Source of the DNA: Achatina immaculata
Taxonomy: Eukaryota; Mollusca; Gastropoda; Stylommatophora; Achatinidae
NCBI GenBank assembly: GCA_009760885.1
Contig: CM019701.1
Span: 17,894,975 to 17,958,974 of the forward strand
Reading direction: 5' to 3'
Length of the DNA: 64,000 nucleotides
Of the stretch, positions 1-12,945 are shown piece after piece. Under the pieces are notes generated by a model. It saw nothing but the letters and a program-made list of their open reading frames with translations, searched no databases and was not told the origin of the DNA. How positions within the stretch are numbered: the first letter of the stretch is position 1; each line of letters begins with the position of its first letter. The position numbers and the translations under genes are program-made.

Positions 1-807
1 GAATTTTTTTTAATTAATAATGCAATACTTAATCATGTGAAGGTTACATTTACCAAAAAAAAAAAAAACCGATTAAATAGCATTAGAAATGTATTTTGTT
101 TGTGGCATCGTGAAGTGAGATCTTGACAACAAACTTCACAACTGCCGGCCTATGTCTCAGAGAAATAGCAGCCCAAATGTTTGTTGGGAGCACATCACTG
201 CAGTTACTGCAACGTTTTTTTTTTAGTTATATAATGTATTTAAAACTTTCTGCCACCCTCCCCTCTTTTTTCAGTTCCGATACTAAGAAGAAAGAAGGAT
301 TATTCAGACCAAATTAAGCGAAGAGCAACTGAGGAAGAGGTTCACTCGACATGCGCACACGGCAAATACTTCTGTATGGTGACATTTTATTCACAACACG
401 AATGTTCCCAACTCCTGAAATATCTCGAAAATCCGCGGTCCACAACTAATCACAGAATACTGACAAAATAACAAGAAGAAGAAAATATGTCAGTGTATCT
501 GCCAGTTAGCGTTGATACCTCCAGCTAAATATTCTGTACCTGACTGCAGTGACACACGCTCGATTATAAAAGATGTGACCTGCCTATCCTTCAACCCACG
601 CGTTGATGGCCGTGTCCTCGAGTACACGGATCAAAACTTGACTGGACTGCGTACCTGACCCGTGTCTCATAACAAGCTAGCGACAGTCGCCAGATCTTTG
701 GCCCAGATAATCTTTATTTTGCAAGGAAAAGATGATAGCTGATTTTGTCACAATCTGAACGGCACGAGCACGGATTTTTGTTAGACTTACAGCACTTGTT
801 ACTGAGC
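1..807. other. Unassigned AT-rich DNA
   Basis: No open frame longer than about 65 codons, no repeat unit and no mobile-element signature was recognised here. Short poly(A) (near 55-68) and poly(T) (near 211-222) runs are the only simple-sequence features. Confidence 0.6.
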
Positions 808-916
808 GACTTCTATAAACTAAAATTATTGAATTCGCTGTTTTTCAATCTGGTGACAGTCATAAACTAAAATCATTGAATTCGCTGTTTCTTCAATCTA
901 GTGACATCCATAAACT
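808..916. repeat. 47-48 bp tandem repeat, just over two units
   Basis: The phrase ataaactaaaat..attgaattcgctg recurs at about 815 and 862, and its first bases appear again at 910. The same words (ttgaattcgttgtttcttca) reappear at 2054-2075, on the far side of the RTE copy at 917-2046. The RTE therefore landed inside this small array and split it. Confidence 0.7.
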
Positions 917-2046
917 TATCTTATCTTAAATCTTTCCCGTGCCGTTAAACGTCACATATGGCTTGCAAGGTAGTTCACCAATTTTTCTTGTCTTCGGCGA
1001 GCTTTACGACCTTATCAAAGGATTTTATGCCTATTAATTTGGCCTGTCTTGACAATGTCCTCTTTAGAGTTTCACGCGGTCAGCTTCTTTTACTTTGGCC
1101 TGTTGTGTTCCACTTGATAGCTTGTTTTGGGATTCTCTGATCATTTCTTCTCATCACGTGACCAACATATGCCCATCTTTTCCTGATCACCCATGAGACA
1201 GGTTATTGCTCAGTCATCTGTCTTATCTCTGCATTGTTCTTGAATTCGTTCCACTTTATGCCCAGTATTTTACTTAGGCATTTGTTTTCAAAAGAGTCTA
1301 ATTTCTTTTCTATTTCTTTAGTTGTTTTCCAGCTTTCACATGCATAAATGAGGGTGGATATTACATTTGAATTGAATAGCCTTAACTTGCTTTTTGTGCT
1401 TATAACTTTTGAATGGTTCTCAAGATTCTTGAAAATTAATGCAACTTTTGCAGTTCTAATTCTAGCTTCCTTTCTGGTCTATGTAGCAGCCAAGGTATGT
1501 AAACTGATTTAATTCTTCACCATTTGTCCCTTCTACGTGTATTTTTCCATTTTGATTAATGGGAAGTTTCATTATTTTTGTTTTGTCCTTGTTAATTTCG
1601 AGTCCTATTTTGCTAGCCAGTGAAGACAGGCTATCTGTTTTTTCTTGCATAGAATTCATATTGTTATTAAGTCATTAGCAAAATCAAGATCTTCTATTTG
1701 GGTCTCATGTACCCAGTCAATACCTGTGTTACCTGTGCAGCATTTTTTTCATTATAAAGTCTGTTGCAATTCCAAAAACTAAAGGAGACAGTATACATCC
1801 TTGTTTCACACCTGTTTCAATCTGGAACCATCCACTCATCCCTTCTTCTGTCTTGACTGCACAAACATATCCATTGTAGAAGTCCTTAATGATGCTGACA
1901 ATTTTAGATGGTATTCCATATAGACATAAAATTCTCCACAATGAATCTCTGTGTATGCTATTGAATGCCTTTTAAACGTCTATGAAGTTCAGTATTAATG
2001 GTTTCTGGTTTTCAATATGTTCTTCAAGTATTAAACTAAGATCTTT
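917..2046 (-). mobile_element. RTE-like LINE family A, copy A1 (5' truncated)
   Basis: Read on the minus strand, this is the 3' half of the family seen at 35339-37525 and 59678-61816. It holds RT palm to C-terminus, with blocks such as ETGVKQGCILSPLVFGI at 1729-1941 and INKDKTKIMKLPINQNG at 1462-1659. The coding end ALCDV and the 3' end (gtttaacggcac, then TAAGA-type repeats) lie at 917-960. Frameshifts separate the blocks, so it is dead. The 5' truncation is near 2046, and the hexamer taaact occurs at both edges as a likely short TSD. RTE is assigned by the single-pol organisation, short 3' UTR and microsatellite-like tail; the exact clade is not proven. Confidence 0.8.
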
Positions 2047-2263
2047 GAATTCGTTGTTTCTTCAGTGTGAAGGTGTTTTGTGAGAATGTAAGAAATACAA
2101 TTAGTATTCCCACCCCACCCCCCCCAAAAAAAAATCGTTGAATCACTAGCTCAGATTTTATCTGTGATATGTGCATCCTCCCCTTCCCTCACCCCCCCCC
2201 CCCCCCAAATCAAAGGGGGCGCTGAAAGTTTGACTACAGCAGACAATTTTATTCTGCAGAAAT
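2047..2263. other. C-run-rich spacer before the large array
   Basis: After the split 47-bp repeat there are two C-rich tracts (near 2110-2122 and 2189-2206). They are opposite in strand composition to the G-rich array that follows. No gene or mobile element is recognised. Confidence 0.5.
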
Positions 2264-5200
2264 CGGGGGGGGGGGGGGAAGAACAAAGTGTTAATACATA
2301 AGCTCGGGGGAGAGTGGACAAGAAATAAGTGTTAATACATAAGCTCGGGGGAGAGTGGATAAGAACAAAGTGATAATACATAAGCTCGGGGGAGAGTGGA
2401 TAAGAACAAAGTGTTAATACATAAGCTCGGGGGAGAGTGGATAAGAACAAAGTGTTAATACATAAGCTCGGGGGAGAGTGGATAAGAACAAAGTGTTAAT
2501 ACATAAGCTCGGTGGGGAACAAGAACAAAGTGTTAATACATAAGCTCGGGGGAGAGTGAACAAGAACAAATTGTTAATACATAAGCTCGGTGGGGAACAA
2601 GAACAAAGTGTTAATACATAAGCTCGGGGGGGGAGGGACAAGAACAAAGTGTTAATACATAAGGTAGGGGGAGGGGAACAAGAACAAATTGTTAATACAT
2701 AAGGTCGGGGGGGGGGGGACAAGAATGTATTGTTAATACATACGCTCAGGGGAGACTTGACTAGGACAAAGTGTTAATACATAAGCTCGGGTGAGAGTGA
2801 ACAAGAAAAAATTGTTAATACATAAGCTCGGTGGGGGGGGGGGAGAGTGGACAAGAACAAAGAGTTAATACAAAAGCTCAGGGGAGAGTGAACAAGAACA
2901 AAGTGTTAATATATAAGCTCTGGGAGAGTTAGCAAGAACAAAGTATTAATAAATAAGTTCGGGGTGGGGGAGGGTGGTCAAGAACAAAGTGTTAATACAT
3001 AAGCTCGGGGAAGAGCGAACAAGAACTAATTGTTAATACATAAGCTCGGGGGAGAGTGAACAAGAACAAAGTGTTAATACATAAGCTCGGGGGAGATTGA
3101 ACAAGAACACAGTGTTAATACATAAGCTTGGGGGAGAATGAAAAAGAACAAAGTGTTAATACATAAGCTCGGGGGAGAGTGAACAAGAACAAAGTGTTAA
3201 TACATAAGCTCGAGGGAGATTGAACAAGAACACAGTTTTATACATAAGCTCGTGAGGGGGCGGGAGGAACAAAAACAATGTCTTAATACAAAAGCCTTGA
3301 GGGGGGAGTGGGCAACAACAAAGTGTTAATATATAAGCTGGGGGGGGGGTAGGAGAAGAACAAAGTGTTAATACATAAGCTCGGGGGAGAGTTAACAAGA
3401 ACAAATTGTTAATACATAAGATCGTGACGGGGGGGGGGGGGGGGGCGGAACAAGAACAAAATGTTAATGCATAAGCTCGAGGGGGGGGGAGTGGACAAGA
3501 ACAAAATGTTAATACATAAGCTCGGGGGGGGGGGGAGTAGACAAGAACACAGTGTTAATACATAAGCTCGGGGGAGAGTGAACAAGATCAAAGTGTTAAT
3601 ACATAAGCTCGTGAGGGGGGGGGGAACAAGAACAAAGTGTTAATACATAAGCTTGTAAGGAGGGGGGGAACAAGAACAAAGTGTTAATACATAAGCTCGT
3701 GAGGGGGGGAACAAGAACAAAGTGTTAATACATAAGCTCGTGAGGGGGGGGAACAAGAACAAAGTGTTAATACATAAGCTCGTGAGGGGGGGGAACAAGA
3801 ACAAAGTGTTAATACATAAGCTCGTGAGGGGGGGGAAACAAGAACAAAGTGTTAATACATAAGCTCGTGAGGGGGGGGGGAACAAGAACAAAGTGTTAAT
3901 ACATAAGCTCGTGAGGGGGGGGAAACAAGAACAAAGTGTTAATACATAAGCTCGTGAGGGGGGGGAACAAGAACAAAATGTTAATACATAAGCTCGTGAG
4001 GGAGGGGAACAAGAACAAAGTGTTAATACATAAGCTCGTGAGGGGGGGAACAAGAACAAAGTGTTAATACATAAGCTAGGGGGGGGAGGGACAAGAACAA
4101 AGTGTTAATACATAAGGTAGGGGGGAGGGGAACAAGAACAAATTGTTAATACATAAGGTCGGGGGGGGGGGGACAAGAATGTATTGTTAATACATACGCT
4201 CAGGGGAGACTTGACTAGGACAAAGTGTTAATACATAAGCTCGGGTGAGAGTGAACAAGAAAAAATTGTTAATACATAAGCTCGTGGGGGGGGGGGGAGA
4301 GTGGACAAGAACAAAGTGTTAATACAAAAGCTCAGGGGAGAGTGAACAAGAACAAAGTGTTAATATATAAGCTCTGGGAGAGTTAGCAAGAACAAAGTGT
4401 TAATATATAAGCTCTGGGAGAGTTAGCAAGAACAAAGTGTTAATAAATAAGTTCGGGGTGGGGGAGGATGGTCAAGAACAAAGTGTTAATACATAAGCTC
4501 GGGGGAGAGTGAACAAGAACAAAGTGTTAATACATAAGCTCGAGGGAGATTGAACAAGAACACAGTTTTATACATAAGCTCGTGAGGGGGCGGGAGGAAC
4601 AAAAGAATGTCTTAATACAAAAGCCTTAAGGGGGGAGTGGGCAACAAAAAAGTGTTAATATATAAGCTGGGGGGGGGTAGGAGAAGAACAAAGTGTTAAT
4701 ACATAAGCTCGGGGGAGAGTGAACAAGAACAAATTGTTAATACATAAGATCGTGACGGGGGGGGGGGAACAAGAACAAAATGTTAATGCATAAGCTCGAG
4801 GGGGGGGGGGAGTGGACAAGAACAAAATGTTAATACATAAGCTCGGGGGGGGGGAGTAGACAAGAACACAGTGTTAATACATAAGCTCGGGGGAGAGTGA
4901 ACAAGAACAAAGTGTTAATACATAAGCTCGTGAGGGGGGTGGGTGGGGAGTGAACAAGAACAAATTGTAAATACATAAGCTCGTGAAGGGGGGGGGGGAA
5001 ACAAGAACAAAGTGTTAATACATAAGCTCGGGGTGTGGGGGAGTGGACAAGAACAAAGTGTGAATACATAAGTTAGGGTGACAGTGAACATGAACAAAAT
5101 GTTAATACATAAGCTCAGGTGAGAGTGAACAAGAATAAAGTGTTAATACATAAGCTCGGGGGAGATTGAACAAGAACACAGTGTTAATACATAAGCTCGG

Positions 5201-8200
5201 GGGAGAGTGAACAAATACATAAGCTCGGGGGAGAGTGGACAAGAACAAAGTGTGAATACATAAGCTCGGGGGAGAGTGAAAAGGAACAAAATGTTAATAC
5301 ATAAGCTCGGGGGAGAGTGAACAAGAACAAAGTGTGAATACATAAGCTCGGGGGACAGTGAACAGGAGCAAAATGTTAATACATAAGCTCGGGGGAGAGT
5401 GAACAAGAACAAAGTGTGAATACATAAGCTCGGGGGAGAGTGAAAAGGAACAAAGTGTTAATACATAAGCTCGTGAGAGGGTGGGGGACAATAAAAAGTG
5501 TTAATACATAAGCTCGTGGGGGGGGGGGGGAACAGGAACAAAGTGTTAATACATAAGCTCCGGGGGGGGGGGGAAGATCAAAGTGTTAATACATAAGGTC
5601 GGGGTGAGGACACAAGAACAAAGTGTTAATACAAAAGCTCGGGGGAGAGTAGACAAGAACAAGGTTTTAGTACATAAGCTCGGGAGGGTGAACAAAAACA
5701 AAGTGTTAGTACAGAAGCTCTATGGTGGGGGGGGGGGGAATGACAGGAACAAAGTGTTAATACATAAGCTCGTTGGAGGGGACAAGAACAAATTGTTAAT
5801 ACATAAGCTCGGGGGGGGGGGGGAACAAGAACAAAGTGTTAATACATAATCTCGGCGGTGGGGGATAAGAACAAAGTGTTAATACATAATCTCGAGGGGG
5901 GGGGGAACTACAAAACATTGTTAATACAAAAGCTCGGGACAGAGTGAACAAGAACAAAGTGTTAATACTTAACCTCGGCGGGGGAAACAAGAACAAACTG
6001 TTAATACATAAGCTCGGGGAAGTGGAACAAGAACAAAGTGTTAATTCATTAGCTCGGGGAGGTTAACAAGAACAAAGTGTTAATACATAAGCTCGGGGAA
6101 GGGGAACAAGAACAAAGTGTTAATTAATTAGCTCGGGGGAGGTTAACAAGAACAAAGTGTTAATACATAAGCTCGGGGGAGAGTGGAAAAGAACAAAGTG
6201 TTAATACATAAGCTCGGCGGAGATGACAAGAACGATACATAAGTTCGGGGGGGGGGGATAAGAACAAAGTGTTAATACATAAGCTCGGGGGAGGGGAACA
6301 AGAACAAAGTGTTAATACATAAGCTCGGGGGAGGGGAACAAGAACAAAGTGTTAATACATAAGGTCGGAGGGTGGGGGGGACAAGAACAAAGTGTTAATT
6401 CATTAGCTCGGGGGAGGTTAACAAGAACAAAGTGTTAATACATAAGCTCGGGGAGGGAACAAGAACAAAGTGTTAATTAATAAGCTCGAGGGAGATTAAC
6501 AAGAACAAAGTGTTAATACATAAGCTCGGGGGAGAGTGGAAAAGAACAAAGTGTTAATACATAAGCTTGGCGGAGGGGACAAGAACGATACATAAGCTTG
6601 GGCGGGGGGAATAACAACAGAGTGTTAATATGTAAGCTCGGTGGAGGGGAAGAAGAACAAAGTGTTAATACATAAGCTCGGGGGAGGGGAACAAGAACAA
6701 ACTGTTAATACATATGGTCGGGTGCGGGGGACAAGAACACAGTGTTAATACATAACTGGGGGGGGGGGGGTAACAAGAACAAAGTGTTAATACATAATCT
6801 CGGGGGAGAGGAAAGAGAACAAAGTGTTAATTCATAATCTGAGGGGGGGGGCCAAGAACAAAGTGTTAATACATAAGCTCGGGGGAGGGGAAAGACAACA
6901 AAATGTTAATACATAACCTCAGGGGAGAGTGGACAAGAACAAAGTGTTAATACATAAGATCGGTGGATAGTGGACAAGAACAAAGTGTTAATACCTAAGC
7001 TCGGTAGAGGGGACAAGAACGATACATAAACTTGGGCTGGGGGAATAAGAACAAAATGTTAATACATAAGCTCGGGGTAGGGGAACAAGAACAAAGTGTT
7101 CATACATAAGGTCGGGGGGTGGGGGGGACAAGAACACAGTATTAATACATAAGCTCGGGAGACAGAGATTAAGAAAAAAGTGTTAATACATAAGCTCGAG
7201 GGGAAGGGGGTGGGAATAAGAACAAAGTCTTTATACATAAGCCTGGGGGTAGGGGAACAAGAAAAAAGTGTTAATAAATAAGCTCGGGGAAGAACAAAAA
7301 CAAAGTGTTAATACATAAGCACTTGGAAGAGTGGACAAGAACAAAGTGTTAATATGTAAGCTCGGGGGGGGGGGGAACAAGAACAAAGTGTTAATACATA
7401 AACTCGGGGAGGAGACAAGAACAAAGTGTTAATACATAAGCTTGGGGGAGAATGGACAAGAACAAAGTGTTAATACATAAGCTCGGGGAGATTAAACAAG
7501 AAAAAAGTGTTAATACATAAGCTCGAGTAGGGGGGGAGGGTGGGAACGAACAAAGTCCTTATACATAAGCTCGGGGAGGGGAACAAGAACAGAGTGTTAA
7601 TACATAAGCTCGGGGGAGAACAAAAACAAAGTGTTAATACATAATCACGGGCAAGAGTGGACAAGTGTTAATATGTAAGCTCGGGGAGGGGGGGGGAACA
7701 AGAACAAAGTGTTAATACATAAGCTCGTGGGGGGGGGGGGAACAAAGTGTTAATACATAAGCTCGGGAGAGAGTGGAGAAGAACAAAGTGTTAATACAGA
7801 AGCTCGGCGGAGGGGACAAGAAAGATACAAAAGTTGGGGGGGGGGGGACAAGTAAAAAGTGTTAATACATAAGTTCGGTGGATGGGAACAAGAACAAAGT
7901 TAAATTATATAAGCTCGGGTTGGGAGAAGAACAAAGTCTTAATACATAAGCTCGGTGTGATCGGGAACAAGAACAAAGTGTGAATACATAAGCTCGGGGG
8001 ACAGTGAACAGGAGCAAAATGTTAATACATAAGCTCGGGGGAGAGTGAACAAGAACAAAGTGTGAATACATAAGCTCGGGGGAGAGTGAAAAGGAACAAA
8101 GTGTTAATACATAAGCTCGTGAGAGGGTGGGGGACAATAAAAAGTGTTAATACATAAGCTCGTGGGGGGGGGGGGAACAGGAACAAAGTGTTAATACATA

Positions 8201-10880
8201 AGCTCCGGGGGGGGGGGGAAGATCAAAGTGTTAATACATAAGGTCGGGGTGAGGACACAAGAACAAAGTGTTAATACAAAAGCTCGGGGGAGAGTAGACA
8301 AGAACAAGGTTTTAGTACATAAGCTCGGGAGGGTGAACAAAAACAAAGTGTTAGTACAGAAGCTCTATGGTGGGGGGGGGGGGAATGACAGGAACAAAGT
8401 GTTAATACATAAGCTCGTTGGAGGGGACAAGAACAAATTGTTAATACATAAGCTCGGGGGGGGGAGGGGAACAAGAACAAAGTGTTAATACATAATCTCG
8501 GCGGTGGGGGATAAGAACAAAGTGTTAATACATAATCTCGAGGGGGGGGGGGGAACTACAAAACATTGTTAATACAAAAGCTCGGGACAGAGTGAACAAG
8601 AACAAAGTGTTAATACATAAGCTCGGGGGGGGGGGGAACAAGAACAAACTGTTAATACATAAGCTCGGGGAAGTGGAACAAGAACAAAGTGTTAATTCAT
8701 TAGCTCGGGGGAGGTTAACAAGAACAAAGTGTTAATACATAAGCTCGGGGAAGGGGAACAAGAACAACGTGTAATTACATAAGCTCGGGGGAGGTTAACA
8801 AGAACAAAGTGTTAATACATAAGCTCGGGGGAGAGTGGAAAAGAACAAAGTGTTAATACATAAGCTTGGCGGAGGGGACAAGAACGATACATAAGCTTGG
8901 GCGGGGGGAATAACAACAGAGTGTTAATATGTAAGCTCGGTGGAGGGGAAGAAGAACAAAGTGTTAATACATAAGCTCGGGGGAGGGGAACAAGAACAAA
9001 CTGTTAATACATATGGTCGGGTGCGGGGGACAAGAACACAGTGTTAATACATAACTGGGGGGGGGGGGGGTAACAAGAACAAAGTGTTAATACATAATCT
9101 CGGGGGAGAGGAAAGAGAACAAAGTGTTAATACATAAGCTCGTGAGGGGGGGGGACAAGAACAAAGTGTTAATACATAAGCTCGGGGGAGGGGAAAGACA
9201 ACAAAATGTTAATACATAACCTCAGGGGAGAGTGGAGAAGAACAAAGTGTTAATACAGAAGCTCGGCGGAGGGGACAAGAAAGATACAAAAGTTGGGGGG
9301 GGGGGGACAAGTAAAAAGTGTTAATACATAAGTTCGGTGGATGGGAACAAGAACAAAGTTAAATTATATAAGCTCGGGTTGGGAGAAGAACAAAGTCTTA
9401 ATACATAAGCTCGGTGTGATCGGGAACACGAACAAAGAGTTAATACATAAGCCCGGGGGAGAGTGAACAAGAAAAAATTGTTAATACATAAGCTCGGGTG
9501 GGGGGGGGGGAAGAACAAAGTCATTATAGATAAGCTCTGTGGAGGGGAACAAGAACAAAGTGTTAATACATAAGCTCGGTTGAGAGTGGACAAGAACAAA
9601 GTTTTTATAAATAAACTCCGGGGGGGAGAGAAGAACAAAGTGTTAATACATAAACTCCTGGAGTGGACAAGAATACAGTGTTAATACATAAGCTCGGGGT
9701 AGAGTGGACAAGAACAAAGTGTTAATAAATAAGCTCGGGGAAGGGACAAGAACAAAATGTTACTACATAAGCTCTGGGGCGGACAAGAACAAAGTGTTAA
9801 TACATAAGCTCGGGGGGAGGACTTAAGATCAAAGTGTTAATACATAAGCTCGGGGGAGTGTAGACAAGAATAAAGTGTTAATACATAAGCTCGGGGGGAT
9901 GGGGAACAAGTACAAAGTGTTAATACATAAGCTCGGTGGACAGTGAACAAGAAAAAAGTGTTAATACATAAGCTCGATGGGGGGGGGGGGTGGGAACAAG
10001 AACAAAGTGTTAATACAGAAGCTCGGCGGAGGGGAACAATAACAGAGCGTTAATACACAAGCTCGGGGGAGGAGAACAAGGACAAAGTGTTAATACATAA
10101 GCTCGGGGGAGAGTTGACAAGAACAAAGTGTTAATACATAAGCTCGGGGGAGAGTGGACAAGAACAAAGTGTTAATACATAAGCTCGGGGAGGGGACAAG
10201 AACGATACATAAGCTTGGGGGAGAATGGACAAGAACAAAGTGTTAATACATAAGCTCGGGGAGGGGACAAGAACAAAGTGTTAATATGTAAGCTCGGGGG
10301 GGGGGGACAAGAACAAAGTGTTATACATAAGCTCGGGGGGGGACAAGAACAAAGTGTTAATACATAAGCTTTGGGGAGAGTGAACAAGAACAAAGTGTTA
10401 ATATGTAAGCTCGGGGGGGGGGGGGTGGGAAGAAGAACAAAGTCCTTATACATAAGCTCGGGGAGGGGAACAAGAACAGAGTGTTAATACATAAGCTCGG
10501 GGGAGAACAAAAACAAAGTGTTAATACATAAGCTCGGTGGGTGTACAAGGACAAAGTGTTAATACATAAGCTCGGGGGGGGGGGGAGGGAACAAGAATAA
10601 AGTGTTAATACATAAGCTCCGGGGGGGGGGGGACATGAACAAAGTGTTAATACATAAACTCTAGAGGAGGGTGGACAAGGACAAAGTGTTAATACATAAA
10701 CTCTAGAGGAGGGTGGACAAGGACAAAGTGTTAATACATAAACTCTAGAGGAGGGTGGACAAGGACAAAGTGTTAATACATAAACTCTAGAGGAGGGTGG
10801 ACAAGGACAAAGTGTTAATACATAAGCTCGGGGGGGGGGGAACAGAACAAAGTGTTAATACATAAACTCGGGGGAGGGGG
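2264..10880. repeat. 8.6-kb G-rich minisatellite, unit about 40-46 bp
   Basis: The core is aacaaagtgttaatacat followed by aagctc, a variable G run (about 4 to over 15 G), and a short purine spacer such as gagagtgg, then acaag. Length over unit size gives roughly 200 units. All G runs lie on the plus strand. Larger blocks are duplicated inside the array: about 2630-3600 with 4070-4910, 5332-6060 with 7976-8706, 6520-6830 with 8818-9125, 7770-7965 with 9230-9425, and 7576-7640 with 10456-10520. The many minus-strand frames with the repeating motif RAYVLTLCS are products of the array, not genes. Confidence 0.95.
10638..10815. repeat. Homogenised sub-array, 42 bp x 4
   Basis: Inside the large array, four consecutive units carrying ctctagaggagggtggac are identical over 42 bp, unlike the diverged neighbours. 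This indicates a recent local amplification. Confidence 0.85.
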
Positions 10881-11172
10881 GTGTTAAAAGTTGATAAACA
10901 GCGTTCTGTGTGATGTTTTATAAATGAAGGCGTGAGAAAAGTCAGGAAACTTTCTGTCAGTCAACTTCTCTGATCGTCAGATGAAGTTAGGTGACAGCTT
11001 TTGTTAGTGATATTTCTAATGCATGAAGAACACCTCTCCCCGCCCCCTCACCTCCCTGGTGTAGGACGTGAGACGTCACGTGTGAGAGTGAGCCGCTTTA
11101 CTCTTGTGTTTGTGAAAATAAAGAATGCGTCTGATGGGTTAGTCGGTCTCTTTGACCAGCAACGCTCGACAC
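10881..11172 (+). other. Possible solo LTR fragment
   Basis: The block begins TGTTAAAAG directly at the array edge, contains gaaaataaag (polyadenylation-like) near 11117, and ends at gctcgacaca. The TG...CA ends and an AATAAA placed before a short downstream segment resemble an LTR. There is no matching TSD and no second copy in the window. The alternative is unrelated unique sequence. Confidence 0.25.
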
Positions 11173-11299
11173 ACTGTTAATTAATTGTCAGCAGGATTTT
11201 GCGTACGGTCTGGTGTTAAGTAAAGTTGAGAGGTCAGTGGATGTAGTAAAAGCGGATGTTAGAAATTAAACACAGCTGCAAAAGCTTTCTAGGTCAAAT

Positions 11300-11745
11300 C
11301 ATCAGGTTAGTACCCTTTGATTTTTGTTTTAGCTAGGTACATGAGAACTAAAACTCTTTCATTTTTGTTTTGGCTAGGTACATGAGGAACTAAAACCCTT
11401 TTATTTTTGTTTTGGCTAGGTACATGAGAACTAAAACCATTTATTTTGTTTTGGCTAGGTACATGTGAACTAAAATCATTTTATTTTGGCTAGGTACATG
11501 AGAACTAAAATCCTTTTATTTTTGTTTTATTTGGCTATGTACATGAGAACTAAAACCCTTTTATTTTTGTTTTGGCTAGGTAAAAGAGAACTAAAACCCT
11601 TTTATTTTTGTTTTGTCTAAGTACATGAGAACTAAAACCATTTTATTTTTGTTTTGGCTAGGTACATGAGAACTAAAACCGTTTATTTTTGTTTTTGTAC
11701 ACGAGAACTGAAATCCTTTTATTTTCGTCTGGTACATGAGAATTA
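11300..11745. repeat. 41-bp tandem repeat, about 10 units
   Basis: The unit is built on gtacatgagaactaaaaccc, then ttttatttttgttttggcta. Units vary by small deletions. It shares no obvious core with the neighbouring arrays. Confidence 0.9.
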
Positions 11746-11852
11746 ATAGACTAAACTTCTACCATGCGTTCTCTCTCGGACCTTTATCGGCCGATGAATA
11801 AACACATTTGATTCCACTAGTTTGTCATAAATGTATAACTATCTGCGTTTAC

Positions 11853-12424
11853 TGTCGCTTATATTGTGTTACACTTCCCCACTTGTTTACTGTCAACTAT
11901 AGTGTGTCACACTTCCTCGCTTGTTTACTGTCACTTATACTGTGTCACACTTCCTCGCTTGTTTACTGTCACTTATACTGTGTCACACTTCCTCGCTTGT
12001 TTACTGTCACTTATACTATGTCACACTTCCTCGCTTGTTTACTGTCACTTATACTGTGTCACACTTCCTCGCTTGTTTACTGTCACTTATACTGTGTCAC
12101 ACTTCCCCACTTGTTTACTGTCACTTATACTGTGTCACACTTCCCCTCTTGTTTACTGTCACTTATACTGTGTCACACTTCCCCACTTGTTTACTGTCAC
12201 TTATACTGTGTCACACTTCCCCACTTTTTTACTGTCACTTATACTGTGTCACACTTCCTCGCTTGTTTACTGTCAACTATATGGTGTCACACTTCCCCAC
12301 TTGTTTACTGTCAACTATAGTGTGTCACACTTCCTCGCTTGTTTACTGTCACTTATACTGTGTCACACTTCTCCACTCGTTTACTGTCAACTATAGTGTG
12401 TCACACTTCCCCACTCGTTCACTA
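11853..12424. repeat. 38-bp tandem repeat, left half (about 15 units)
   Basis: The unit is tcacacttcctcgcttgttt followed by actgtcacttatactgtg. Because 38 is not a multiple of 3 and the unit lacks stops, all three plus frames stay open; these frames are artefacts. The array stops at the TA of the Tigger insertion and resumes at 15099. Confidence 0.95.
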
Positions 12425-12451
12425 CAGTCTAACCCATTTACTATCACATCG
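12425..12451 (+). repeat. Left terminal inverted repeat of the Tigger-like element
   Basis: cagtctaacccatttac... pairs with the reverse complement of 15072-15098 with three mismatches in 27 bp. It is preceded by TA. Confidence 0.85.
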
Positions 12452-12945
12452 CTTTATGTCGCCACCTGGATACTGTCACATAAATTTGTATCCCCGGCCA
12501 ACTCCCATAAGTAATCATTGAGCTTTACTCCCTTTAACATCACCCCGCTTACTGCCACAAATCGGTTAATGTCACTGTATTTGTGCAACCGGAGGAGCTA
12601 AAGATCCCGCTTTGTATCACAGACTGGGTGAGTACAAGCTACAAATATCTCACAAAGCGTTATCAGTTTCACGATTCATCAAAGAAGGGGCCGGCCGTTT
12701 GATCACCAAGTAATTGTCGCATCAACCTTTTGAACATATGGGCATCGAAACTCACGTAATGTGAATGAAAGGCTTACCACGGCCGCCCTTTAGTGATTAA
12801 AATCCGGCTTTTTTCGGTCATTGGTTCCTTTATCAAGACGTGGCGAGTGTTAAATTGACAACGTGACGTTAGTTAGTCAGAATCGAATAGTGTACTGTGA
12901 CTCGTATAGCCGGGAACTTCTCTCTGGTTCTCGTTGTGATTGATA

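Noticed and set aside
2151..10554. Many minus-strand frames with the motif RAYVLTLCS/LCINTLFLF
   Set aside because: They are translations of the G-rich minisatellite in shifting frames, with no conserved start, length or codon pattern.
11808..12514. Three overlapping plus-strand frames of 170-197 codons
   Set aside because: The 38-bp unit is open in all three frames; this is expected from a stop-free unit, not coding.
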